Of a stretch of 5,757 nt of DNA, positions 1 through 5,060 are shown in pieces. The notes under the pieces are model-generated. The model saw nothing but the letters and a program-made list of their open reading frames with translations, was not told where the DNA came from and did not search any database. Positions within the stretch are counted from its first letter, which is position 1. Each line of letters opens with the position of its first letter. The position numbers and the translations under genes are program-made. The stretch is taken from NCBI GenBank assembly GCA_029938515.1, contig JAOZUU010000194.1:1-5757 (forward strand), in the 5' to 3' direction. The DNA comes from Desulfobacterales bacterium. GTDB lineage: Bacteria > Desulfobacterota > Desulfobacteria > Desulfobacterales > QNYZ01.

Positions 1-26
1 ATGCGGCGGATGATTAACGCGATCAT
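1..26 (-). CDS. Start of a probable ABC transporter permease (partial, cut by window edge)
   Basis: Reading the minus strand from an ATG at 26, the visible codons give MIALIIRR before the window ends. Inner-membrane permeases of the DppB/OppB type typically begin with a short hydrophobic stretch followed by RR, so this fits the first permease of a peptide/nickel-type importer. The gene lies on the same strand as the substrate-binding protein gene and starts 112 bp past its stop, which is the usual gene order. No strong Shine-Dalgarno sequence precedes the ATG. A terminator sits between the two genes, so the permease may be expressed at a lower level by readthrough. Only eight codons are seen, so the call rests mainly on position and the N-terminal pattern. 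Confidence 0.45.
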
Positions 27-80
27 GAAATCTATTTCGCTTCGCTCATAACTGGGATAATGGGTATTGGGAAGATAACA

Positions 81-121
81 AAAACCCGGAATCAGGCCCG
101 GCAGGGCCGAATTCCGGGTTT
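81..121 (-). terminator. Rho-independent terminator after the substrate-binding protein gene
   Basis: Positions 83-92 (AACCCGGAAT) and 111-120 (ATTCCGGGTT) are perfect 10-bp inverted arms. Inside them GGCCC (95-99) pairs with GGGCC (104-108) around a GGCA loop, leaving a 2x2 internal loop. On the minus strand the hairpin is followed at once by five T residues (complement of 80-84, partly within the stem foot). It begins 17 bp after the TAG stop of the upstream gene. A terminator between binding protein and permease is a common way to make the binding protein in excess. Confidence 0.85.
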
Positions 122-137
122 ACTGGTTCTTGACAAA

Positions 138-1742
138 CTACTCAATCACTACATGACGCCATTTAAATTCATTGTCCGGACGCTGTTTGAGCTGCACTTT
201 GTTGTTGACTCCCCAGGCCAAGGCCTGCTGATGAAGGGGAATATAGGCGATATCATCAATGGTCATTCCCCACGCCTTTTCAATCAGGGCATCGCGTTTG
301 GCCTGATCAGTTTCACTTAAGATTTCGGCCGTTAATTTATCGACTTCGGGATTACAATAGCTTCCAAGATTAAACTTGCCTTCGCCGGTATCTTTGTAGC
401 AGGCATGTAAAAAGTTGAGTGGATTGTATGAGTCGAAACTGCTCGGGGTCCAGCCTAACAGGTAAAAACTGGTGTCGAGCTTGGGTCTCAATATTTTTGC
501 AAAGTATTTGGCTTTGGGTTGGGCCAGCAGGTTCACCTTAATGTTCACCTTAGCCAGCATGGAAACGACGGCCAGACAAATTCCTTCGTCATTGACATAG
601 CGATCGTTGGGGCAGTCCATGCCTATCTCAAAGCCGTCCTGATAACCAGCCTCGGCCAGAAGCTTTTTGGAGGCCTCGGGGTCATAGGGGAGACGCTTGA
701 ACTTCGGATTGCCGCCACCTTGTACTCCCGGTGCTACCATCATGGCAGATGGTTCCGACAGCCCGCGCATGACTTTCTTTTTAATGGCTTCCATATCGAT
801 GGCCTGATAGAAGGCCTGGCGGACTCTTTTATCTTTGAGGGGATTTTTGCCTTTGACACTGGAATACAACAATTCATCCCGGGACTGATCCATACCCAGA
901 AAAATAGTGCGCAGTTCCGGCCCAACCATCATGCGGATGTCTGCATTGCCGTCGACTCGCTTCATGTCCTGCACAGGGACCGGAAAGGCCATATCCACCT
1001 GACCGGACAACAGTGCGGCCACCCGGGTGGCATCATTACTTATCGGGGTAAAAATGACCTCGGTGACGTTATGCACTTTGTTTGGGTTATCCCACCAGTC
1101 CGGATTAACCTTGCAGACGGACTTCACACCCGACTCGTGGCTGGCCAATACGAAAGGACCGGTCCCGTTAGCATGGCGTGTTGCGAAATTTTCATTTTCC
1201 CCGGTGGTGGATTCGGGTGTCACGGCGTTGTTTTTTTCACACCAGCTTTTCGACATGATGTACCAGGTGCCCCATTCCACAACCAGAATCGGATTCGGAA
1301 CCGAGGTGATAAAATCCACCGTATAATCATCCACCTTAACAACCTTGGTGTCAGGTGGGCTAATCCTTACTTTTAAGTCCGAAGTTTTGGCACGAACGCG
1401 TTCGGCGGAGAACACCACATCATCGGCTGTAAAAGGGCTCCCGTCATGGAATTTGACCCCTTTGCGCAGGTAAAAACGCCAGTGGGTCGGTTCCATCACT
1501 TCCCAGCGTTCCGCCAGGGCCGGTTCAATTTCAAGATTGGGCCCGCGACGGATTAAGCCTTCATAAATATTACCCAAAAATCCCAACTGAAACGTCTCAT
1601 TCAAGCTATAGGGATCCATGGATTTGGCATCGCCTTGAAAGGCGAAGTTGAGCGTTTTGGCCGAGGCCGATCCGGGAAATACCGTCAGGGTCAATCCAAC
1701 AATCAGGACAGCCGCGATGAGCAATAAGACTTTTTTTCGCAT
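138..1742 (-). CDS. Periplasmic substrate-binding protein of a family-5 (peptide/nickel-type) ABC transporter
   Basis: The 534-aa product is the size usual for DppA/OppA-like extracellular solute-binding proteins. Residues 1-28 form a Sec signal peptide: basic MRKK, a hydrophobic core, then an ASA motif with cleavage likely before K29. There is no lipobox cysteine, so the mature protein should be free in the periplasm. Family hallmarks are the stretch around residues 61-80 (EGLIRRGPNLEIEPALAERW) and the KGVKFHDGSPFTADDV stretch at about 94-109. The start at 1742 has a strong Shine-Dalgarno sequence (GGAGGTG, 1748-1754 region) five bases upstream. It probably delivers a peptide or similar ligand to the permease that starts at position 26. 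The upstream M20 peptidase gene on the same strand supports a peptide-like substrate, but the ligand cannot be read from sequence; family-5 members also bind nickel chelates, sugars and opines. Confidence 0.93.
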   Translation of the reverse strand: MRKKVLLLIAAVLIVGLTLTVFPGSASAKTLNFAFQGDAKSMDPYSLNETFQLGFLGNIYEGLIRRGPNLEIEPALAERWEVMEPTHWRFYLRKGVKFHDGSPFTADDVVFSAERVRAKTSDLKVRISPPDTKVVKVDDYTVDFITSVPNPILVVEWGTWYIMSKSWCEKNNAVTPESTTGENENFATRHANGTGPFVLASHESGVKSVCKVNPDWWDNPNKVHNVTEVIFTPISNDATRVAALLSGQVDMAFPVPVQDMKRVDGNADIRMMVGPELRTIFLGMDQSRDELLYSSVKGKNPLKDKRVRQAFYQAIDMEAIKKKVMRGLSEPSAMMVAPGVQGGGNPKFKRLPYDPEASKKLLAEAGYQDGFEIGMDCPNDRYVNDEGICLAVVSMLAKVNIKVNLLAQPKAKYFAKILRPKLDTSFYLLGWTPSSFDSYNPLNFLHACYKDTGEGKFNLGSYCNPEVDKLTAEILSETDQAKRDALIEKAWGMTIDDIAYIPLHQQALAWGVNNKVQLKQRPDNEFKWRHVVIE

Positions 1743-1747
1743 GGTTT

Positions 1748-1754
1748 CACCTCC
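1748..1754 (-). promoter_or_regulatory. Strong ribosome binding site of the substrate-binding protein gene
   Basis: The minus strand reads GGAGGTG followed by AAACC and then the ATG at 1742. This near-perfect match to the anti-Shine-Dalgarno sequence fixes the start codon and fits high expression of a binding protein. Confidence 0.85.
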
Positions 1755-1795
1755 GTTTGGGTTATGGTTTGAAATAATATTATTAAACCGCAGAA

Positions 1796-1825
1796 CGTAG
1801 AATCACGCTAAAAACGTGATCTATG
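1796..1825 (-). other. Leader hairpin upstream of the substrate-binding protein gene
   Basis: ATCACG (1802-1807) and CGTGAT (1815-1820) are perfect arms around a seven-base A-rich loop. The stem extends outward through TAG/CTA (1798-1800 with 1821-1823), a G-U pair and a C-G pair, with one bulged A at 1801, giving about 11 pairs. It lies 54-83 bases before the ATG of the binding protein gene. The minus strand has no T-run directly after it, so it is not a convincing terminator. It could be an RNA-processing or stabilising stem in the peptidase/binding-protein intergenic region, or part of the adjacent repeat element. Confidence 0.5.
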
Positions 1826-1827
1826 GA

Positions 1828-1895
1828 CAAGGATATCGAATGTCGAAGTAAACCCTTCATCATTCTCCGGTTCCTTGTTCGATATTTCGATATTC
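1828..1895. repeat. Imperfect inverted repeat, probably a dispersed intergenic element
   Basis: The left arm at 1832-1847 (GATATCGAATGTCGAA) is an imperfect reverse complement of the right arm at 1878-1895, where a TCGATATT-like motif occurs twice (TTCGATAT at 1878-1885 and 1887-1893). The two are separated by about 30 bases. The segment at 1856-1872 also resembles the reverse complement of 1786-1802 (13 of 17 positions), so the palindrome-like layout reaches beyond the main arms. It fills the 170-bp gap between the M20 peptidase stop and the binding protein start. From memory, similar ATATCGAA/TTCGATAT spacer sequences are scattered in sulfate-reducer genomes; that point was not checked. Confidence 0.5.
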
Positions 1896-1912
1896 ATTGA
1901 ATTATAAAATAT

Positions 1913-3052
1913 TCAAGCACTATTCATTCGGGCTGCTTTCTCCATAAAAGTGTCGAGCCGGTCGTAGAGCGAATACAGACTGTCAAGCTGAACATGCTCT
2001 TTCAGGGTATGGGCGCTGTTGTCACTGTTGGCACCCCATACAATCCCGTTAATCCCCCGCACCGATAGAAACCGGGCATCGCTGGCGCCGTGTTCGTTGC
2101 CGACGGTGATGTCGTCGTACAAATCAACGAGCAAGTCCAGGTAGGGAGATTCACCCCCAAGGAACATCGGCTCTTTTTGTTCGATCACCAGTTCGCCGGT
2201 GACTTTTTTCTGCAGCATTTCATACAGCACCATCGGATCATCGTCTTCCGTATAGCGGATGTCGAACAACGCTTCCGCCCGATCCGGCACCTGGTTGAAG
2301 GATTTTCCGGCCCGGACCTTGGAAAAATTCAAGGTGCGGTGCCAGTGATCGGGTTGGGTCCGGGTGAATTCGGCTTTGATTGCGTTAAAATCAGCAATCA
2401 GGTTTTCAATGGCGTTTTCCCCCAGCCAGGGTCTCGCACCATGGGCGGCCTTTCCCCTGGCGATGAGTTTTAAGGTCAACAGCCCTTTTTCCCTGGTGAC
2501 TACCTTATTGAGGGTGCCGCCATCCAGGGCCAGACAGAAATCGACATCGATATTTTCCAGGACCTTTTCGGCACCGTCGCGACCGCCGATCTCCTCGTCG
2601 CTGGTGATCAAAATTCCGAACGGCAGAGAGTCCGCCTTCTTTCCTTTTTTTCCGAGTCGTTTGATATGCTCTTTTAACAGCACCAGCGACAATGCCGCCG
2701 CATATTTATCATCGATGGCCCCCCGACCGTAAAGGTTGCCGTTTTCCTCGATCGGTTCAAAAAGATCGTCCGGGGCATCGACCACGTCAATGTGGCTCAT
2801 CAGCAAAACCGGGGCATAATCAGTCCGGGGAAGCATCAGAATGGAAGGATAGCCGTTATGCTCGAAATGTTGATGATCGATGTCGTGGCCTTTCAGATAA
2901 TCCACAATAAAATCGGCACACCGACGAATCTCATCGGGTGCCGAGTGCATGGTTTTAAAACGAACCAGATCCTTGGTGAGGCGAACGACTTCCTGGGCAG
3001 CGGGTTGGTTTTTCGAATCAATGTTCATAGATAATAATCCGTTATCGATCAT
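1913..3052 (-). CDS. M20 family zinc metallopeptidase (DapE/ArgE/dipeptidase-like)
   Basis: The 379-aa product has the full di-zinc catalytic set of the M20 family. H87 lies in the HID motif with D89. D114 lies in GRGAIDD as the bridging ligand. E153 is the catalytic base and E154 a ligand in SDEEIGG. D177 lies in ALDGG and H348 in the C-terminal SAHTLKEH. The dimerisation 'lid' domain starts near the ARGKAAHGARP stretch (about 198-207). There is no signal peptide, so it should act in the cytoplasm, hydrolysing an amide bond in a dipeptide or N-acyl amino acid. It lies upstream of a peptide-type ABC binding protein gene on the same strand, which suggests processing of imported peptides. The start is uncertain: neither ATG 3052 nor the in-frame ATG 3028 (MNIDSK) has a good Shine-Dalgarno sequence, and 3028 would be equally compatible with the family. 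The exact substrate is not readable. Confidence 0.92.
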   Translation of the reverse strand: MIDNGLLSMNIDSKNQPAAQEVVRLTKDLVRFKTMHSAPDEIRRCADFIVDYLKGHDIDHQHFEHNGYPSILMLPRTDYAPVLLMSHIDVVDAPDDLFEPIEENGNLYGRGAIDDKYAAALSLVLLKEHIKRLGKKGKKADSLPFGILITSDEEIGGRDGAEKVLENIDVDFCLALDGGTLNKVVTREKGLLTLKLIARGKAAHGARPWLGENAIENLIADFNAIKAEFTRTQPDHWHRTLNFSKVRAGKSFNQVPDRAEALFDIRYTEDDDPMVLYEMLQKKVTGELVIEQKEPMFLGGESPYLDLLVDLYDDITVGNEHGASDARFLSVRGINGIVWGANSDNSAHTLKEHVQLDSLYSLYDRLDTFMEKAARMNSA

Positions 3053-3143
3053 TTTTCAATGGTCTTCCCTTACAGTGGAAAATACCATGGAGGACAAGAA
3101 ATATAAAATTCGGAAGGGGATTGCTATTTCCGAGCGAGGTCTA

Positions 3144-3172
3144 TCAATAATTAAATACCGGCGGGATGTCAA
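3144..3172 (-). promoter_or_regulatory. Candidate sigma-70 promoter for the M20 peptidase gene
   Basis: On the minus strand a perfect TTGACA (-35, 3167-3172) is followed after 17 bases by TATTGA (-10, 3144-3149), which matches TATAAT at only three positions. The start of transcription would be near 3137, giving a leader of about 85 bases before the ATG at 3052. The -35 and the spacing are good, the -10 is weak. Confidence 0.35.
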
Positions 3173-3246
3173 GCAGGAGATGGTATATACAGGGGTGACA
3201 TCATTATTCATTGTAACGGGTTGTGAATTACATATAAAAGAAAAAA

Positions 3247-3338
3247 TAGCCGCGGACACGCACAGACGGGTTTCTCATTCGTATCCACCTGTTTTTTCAA
3301 AAAAAGAGTCTGTGTCAGTCTGTGTGGGTCTGTGGCTA
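3247..3338. repeat. Large inverted repeat built from 10-bp GTCTGTG units (dispersed extragenic element)
   Basis: The left arm (3247-3267) and right arm (3318-3338) are 21-bp reverse complements matching at 17 positions, separated by 50 bases. The right side consists of three tandem 10-bp units: GTCTGTGTCA (3308), GTCTGTGTGG (3318) and GTCTGTGGCT (3328). The left arm holds two units of the same type in reverse orientation. Transcribed either way this would form a long stem-loop. The pattern resembles the GTCTGTG...GTCTGTGGCT spacer repeats I recall from environmental bacterial genomes, but copy number here cannot be tested from one window. It sits downstream of the PilZ-like gene and upstream of the peptidase promoter, where it could act as a transcript-end stabiliser. 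Confidence 0.75.
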
Positions 3339-3439
3339 AATTCTCACTTCGCTTTGCTGTTTTCCGAATAAATGTGTTTCGATTCCGTTCAATAGAAAGG
3401 AATTTTTTTTAATATTCCCGCTTTTTCAAAGGGCTTTCT

Positions 3440-3826
3440 TTACAGGGGGATCGTACCCCGCGCTTTGATCAGTCGTCCGAGCTGGTTTTCCTGCCGGGGC
3501 GACAGGGATTCGAAGGCAACGGCCTGCTGACGAGTGGTGGGTTCGCTGCCATTCCCTTCCTTCTCAATCATAACATCCGATAAGATCCGAACCGGTAAAT
3601 TTTCCAGGTGGTGTGTGTCCACATAATCCGCCCAAATTATGTCGAGTTCCTGGGGGATCATCCAGCTATTCCCGTTTTCACGGTATTGGAAGACCAGCCC
3701 GCTTTGGCCGATCTCTTTAACGGTTCCCGGTGGAAGTGAAGGCGGGCGGGCCACGGCGATGACCATGCCCTGTACTTTGAAACTCGCGCCCTGGCGACGT
3801 TCCTCTGTTTGTGTGATCGTTTTCAT
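3440..3826 (-). CDS. Degenerate PilZ-like domain protein
   Basis: The product is 128 aa if started at 3826, where AAAGGAGA lies just upstream; an ATG at 3898 would add 24 residues but has no such signal. It looks like a single PilZ-fold domain: the T-V-K-E-I-G-Q-S-G-L-V-F stretch (35-46) sits where PilZ proteins have D/N-x-S-x-G-G, and the end (QAVAFESLSPRQENQLGRLI, 101-120) matches the usual G-V-x-F-x-x-L-x-x-x-Q-x-x-x-L-x-x-[FI]-I close of the domain. The c-di-GMP-binding features are poor: there is no clear RxxxR motif, and D, S and the first G of the DxSxGG motif are replaced by E38, G40 and S42. It may therefore have lost nucleotide binding and act as a protein-interaction domain. It is cytoplasmic, with no signal peptide or membrane segment. 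It is the last gene of a likely three-gene set, 88 bases after the exported-protein gene. The PilZ assignment is pattern-based and moderate. Confidence 0.72.
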   Translation of the reverse strand: MKTITQTEERRQGASFKVQGMVIAVARPPSLPPGTVKEIGQSGLVFQYRENGNSWMIPQELDIIWADYVDTHHLENLPVRILSDVMIEKEGNGSEPTTRQQAVAFESLSPRQENQLGRLIKARGTIPL

Positions 3827-3830
3827 CTTG

Positions 3831-3838
3831 TCTCCTTT
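3831..3838 (-). promoter_or_regulatory. Ribosome binding site that fixes the PilZ-like gene start
   Basis: The minus strand reads AAAGGAGA, then CAAG, then ATG at 3826. This is a near-ideal Shine-Dalgarno sequence and spacing, and argues for the MKTITQ start over the longer frame beginning at 3898. Confidence 0.8.
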
Positions 3839-3914
3839 CATCCCCGTTCGCTTCAATTTTATTGATTGATCTTTAAATCGAAAGATAAGACGATTCATGG
3901 TTATTGGTTTAACG

Positions 3915-4301
3915 TTAATGGTTCAGTATTTGACCGGCTTCTAACAGGACATAAAGCTGATCTGGCTCGAATGCCTGATAAAATCTTTTATTGAGATGAT
4001 ACTGAACCCGATTGCAACTGGGAACAGCATCAATAACGGTCAGGTAAGCAACCAGTTCTTTCTTGTGTGTTTTGAGATAAGCTCCTTTCAGACACGCACA
4101 AAACGCCTGCCGACGGATATTGGGACTTTTCGAGCCCAGCATCTCAGCCTTTTTACGGCATTTGGCGATGGCTTCGTCGATGAAAGTGGCATATATTTCC
4201 GCCAGATCCGGATTGTCGATGTTTTGACTGATACCCTTGGTGGTGAAAAATGTTACCAGTAAAACGGCTATGGCCAATGCGATGTAAGCTGACTTTTTCA
4301 T
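3915..4301 (-). CDS. Small exported four-cysteine protein of unknown function
   Basis: I do not recognise a family. The 128-aa product starts with a Sec-type signal: MKK, then a hydrophobic stretch from about residue 5 to 19, and a plausible cleavage near residues 23-26 (KGISQ). If uncleaved, the stretch would be a membrane anchor. The remaining ~100 residues are mostly helical-looking and charged, with four cysteines at 48, 68, 70 and 96 (CRKK, FCACLKG, SCNRV). In the periplasm these could form two disulfides; a CxC pair can also bind metal or act in redox chemistry. The start is well supported by AAGGAGG about 9 bases upstream of the ATG at 4301. It lies 56 bases after the 77-aa gene and 88 before the PilZ-like gene, all on the minus strand, which suggests co-transcription. 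Confidence 0.75.
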   Translation of the reverse strand: MKKSAYIALAIAVLLVTFFTTKGISQNIDNPDLAEIYATFIDEAIAKCRKKAEMLGSKSPNIRRQAFCACLKGAYLKTHKKELVAYLTVIDAVPSCNRVQYHLNKRFYQAFEPDQLYVLLEAGQILNH

Positions 4302-4357
4302 TTTCAGTGCCTCCTTGATTCGTTATAATTTTATTTTTCCAGAGAGGGTCGCATGTC

Positions 4358-4591
4358 CTATTTACTCGTTGTGCGGTAAGGTTTTGCTTCCAAATCAATC
4401 GCGTTGAGCCGGGGATCGAAAGATTTCAACTTTCTGTCCAACAGGCGGCTCAGATAAAAAAGCTGTGGTTCGTTGAAATCGTCCCGATGGTTGATGGTTT
4501 CATAAATCTCCCTGAAAGTCGGGTGATGAATGCCAAGATCCGAGCGGTTATTCTGGCCATACTGGATGTGCTCGATGTTCGGTATTCTCAT
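4358..4591 (-). CDS. Small 77-aa protein of unknown function
   Basis: I do not recognise this protein. It is soluble-looking, without signal peptide or membrane segment, and rich in H, N, R and D. The N-terminal part (MRIPNIEHIQYGQNNRSDLG) is followed by a likely helical segment (FREIYETI at about 26-33) and a second one (QLFYLSRLLDRKLKSF at about 43-58). The coding assignment rests on an AGAGGAGA Shine-Dalgarno sequence a few bases before the ATG at 4591 and on its position as first gene of a same-strand cluster with the exported cysteine protein and the PilZ-like protein. Its leader contains a strong hairpin (4661-4701). It may be a small regulatory or adaptor protein, but nothing in the sequence shows which. 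Confidence 0.62.
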   Translation of the reverse strand: MRIPNIEHIQYGQNNRSDLGIHHPTFREIYETINHRDDFNEPQLFYLSRLLDRKLKSFDPRLNAIDLEAKPYRTTSK

Positions 4592-4660
4592 TTCGGTCTC
4601 CTCTCTTTTAAACGTTGGTTAATGAGTTGATTGCTGTTGAACGAGTTATTGAATGAAAAT

Positions 4661-4701
4661 GGTAACGCGTCTTGCTTATCTGTAAGAGCAAGGAGCGTAC
4701 C
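4661..4701 (-). promoter_or_regulatory. Strong hairpin in the leader of the small-gene cluster
   Basis: CTTGCT (4671-4676) pairs with AGCAAG (4687-4692) around a 10-base loop. After a 2x2 internal loop the stem continues with ACGC/GCGT (4665-4668 with 4695-4698) and, past one bulged A, GGT/ACC (4661-4663 with 4699-4701), for 13 pairs in all. It lies 70-110 bases before the ATG at 4591. On the minus strand it is followed by ATTTTC, so it could act as a weak attenuator; it could equally be an operator for a dimeric protein or a stabilising stem. Confidence 0.5.
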
Positions 4702-4771
4702 AGATCTACAATATTTTTTATCATGCTGTAATATCAGATAAATAATGAATTTGACTTGAAGGGAAAAATGG

Positions 4772-4839
4772 GGCGCATCTGTGCCATGACACAATCTGTG
4801 CCACCGCGGCATGCGCCATGGCACAGGTATATTGCAATA
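4772..4839. promoter_or_regulatory. Three-copy 10-bp motif array with palindromes, candidate operator
   Basis: The motif ATCTGTGCCA occurs at 4777-4786 and again at 4794-4803, a 17-bp period. A third, inverted copy (TGGCACAGGT) is at 4819-4828. Copies one and three form a perfect 10-bp inverted repeat, CTGTGCCATG (4779-4788) with CATGGCACAG (4817-4826). TGTG-N6-CACA (4780-4793) resembles the symmetry of CRP/FNR-family sites. GGCGCAT (4772-4778) and ATGCGCC (4811-4817) form a further inverted pair, and TATTGCAATA (4830-4839) is a perfect 10-bp palindrome next to the array. The spacing of motif copies favours protein binding on DNA, but on the minus strand the RNA could also fold, with TGGCACA pairing to TGTGTCA across a three-base loop. 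The binder is unknown. Confidence 0.6.
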
Positions 4840-4961
4840 AAAAAAGGATCAATGAAGTTGACCTGTTTTTAATTGATGAGTTGAGCGTCTCGCATTGATT
4901 TCAGGTTCTAATATAATAACCAGACCATTACGGTATAAGCGCACGGTGGCATCATTGCTTG

Positions 4962-4991
4962 TTGACATTTATCTGAAATGTATGATATTTT
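4962..4991 (+). promoter_or_regulatory. Promoter of the AbrB/PIN toxin-antitoxin pair
   Basis: A perfect TTGACA (-35, 4962-4967) is followed after 18 bases by TATTTT (-10, 4986-4991), with an extended -10 TG at 4983-4984. Transcription would begin near 4998, about 60 bases before the antitoxin ATG at 5061. A short inverted repeat, ACATTT/AAATGT (4965-4970 and 4976-4981), occupies the spacer and overlaps the -35, so a bound repressor would block RNA polymerase. Confidence 0.6.
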
Positions 4992-5004
4992 AATAATATG
5001 ACTT

Positions 5005-5020
5005 ATGTTTTATAAAACGT
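5005..5020 (+). promoter_or_regulatory. Palindrome just past the toxin-antitoxin transcription start, candidate autorepression site
   Basis: GTTTTATAAAAC (5007-5018) is a perfect 12-bp palindrome, and the outer A/T at 5005/5020 also match, with one mismatch between. It lies about 10 bases after the expected transcription start. Toxin-antitoxin operons of this kind are usually repressed by their own antitoxin or the complex, and AbrB-type proteins bind AT-rich DNA, so this is a reasonable operator candidate. Confidence 0.45.
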
Positions 5021-5050
5021 CTTACCTGTAATGCCGAGACCTTTGAAAAT

Positions 5051-5054
5051 GGAG
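5051..5054 (+). promoter_or_regulatory. Ribosome binding site that fixes the antitoxin start
   Basis: GGAG at 5051-5054 is six bases before ATG 5061. It selects MTVVTT over the in-frame ATGs at 5031 and 5049, which have no comparable signal. Confidence 0.7.
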
Positions 5055-5060
5055 AAAATC

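Larger units (their letters stand above)
3053..3439. other. Intergenic spacer between the PilZ-like gene and the peptidase gene
   Basis: No convincing gene lies in these 387 bases. They hold a candidate minus-strand promoter for the peptidase (3144-3172), a large inverted repeat made of 10-bp units (3247-3338), and an AT-rich stretch (about 3398-3430) just after the PilZ-like gene stop. A plus-strand reading frame runs through the spacer, but its second half is only translation of the inverted repeat. I found no clear rho-independent terminator directly after the PilZ-like gene; the inverted repeat may serve that role. Confidence 0.6.
4592..5060. other. Divergent control region between the small-gene cluster and the toxin-antitoxin pair
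   Basis: These 469 bases separate minus-strand genes (start 4591) from plus-strand genes (start 5061). I see no real gene in them. They hold a leader hairpin (4661-4701), a three-copy 10-bp motif array with palindromes (4772-4839), an isolated perfect TATAAT on the plus strand (4912-4917) without a -35 at normal spacing, and the toxin-antitoxin promoter and operators (4962-5018). A promoter for the minus-strand cluster must lie here, but no -35/-10 pair stands out. Confidence 0.7.

Noticed and set aside
519..1376. 285-codon plus-strand open frame
   Set aside because: It lies entirely antisense to the substrate-binding protein gene, which has clear family motifs, a signal peptide and a strong ribosome binding site; the plus frame has no recognisable domain.
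1897..1916. TTGAAT/ATTCAA hairpin at the end of the peptidase gene as terminator
   Set aside because: Six AT-rich pairs with an eight-base loop and no T-run after it on the minus strand; too weak.
3247..3338. CRISPR array
   Set aside because: The repeated units are only 10 bp, tandem without spacers, and inverted between arms; no cas gene is present.
2949..3371. 140-codon plus-strand open frame, including a possible ATG at 3087
   Set aside because: Its first part is antisense to the peptidase N-terminus and its last third is translation of the GTCTGTG inverted repeat. No Shine-Dalgarno sequence supports the ATG at 3087.
3414..3440. Terminator directly after the PilZ-like gene
   Set aside because: The CCCTTT/AAA-GGG pairing is short and interrupted, and it is followed on the minus strand by A-rich rather than T-rich sequence.
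3827..3898. 24-residue N-terminal extension of the PilZ-like protein
   Set aside because: The ATG at 3898 lacks a Shine-Dalgarno sequence, while the internal ATG at 3826 has a near-perfect one.
4153..4398. 81-codon minus-strand frame
   Set aside because: It overlaps both the 77-aa gene and the exported-protein gene in another frame, and both of those have better start signals.
4588..4824. 78-codon minus-strand frame
   Set aside because: It begins inside the palindromic motif array, has no Shine-Dalgarno sequence, runs through the leader hairpin and reaches the start of the 77-aa gene; composition is unlike a protein.
4819..4836. Sigma-54 promoter (TGGCAC ... TTGCA)
   Set aside because: The GG and GC elements are 14 bases apart instead of 12, so the spacing does not fit. 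The minus-strand TGGCAC copies have no TTGC at the right distance.
4962..4986. TATGAT as -10 after the TTGACA
   Set aside because: The spacer would be only 13 bases; TATTTT at 18 bases with an extended TG is more plausible.
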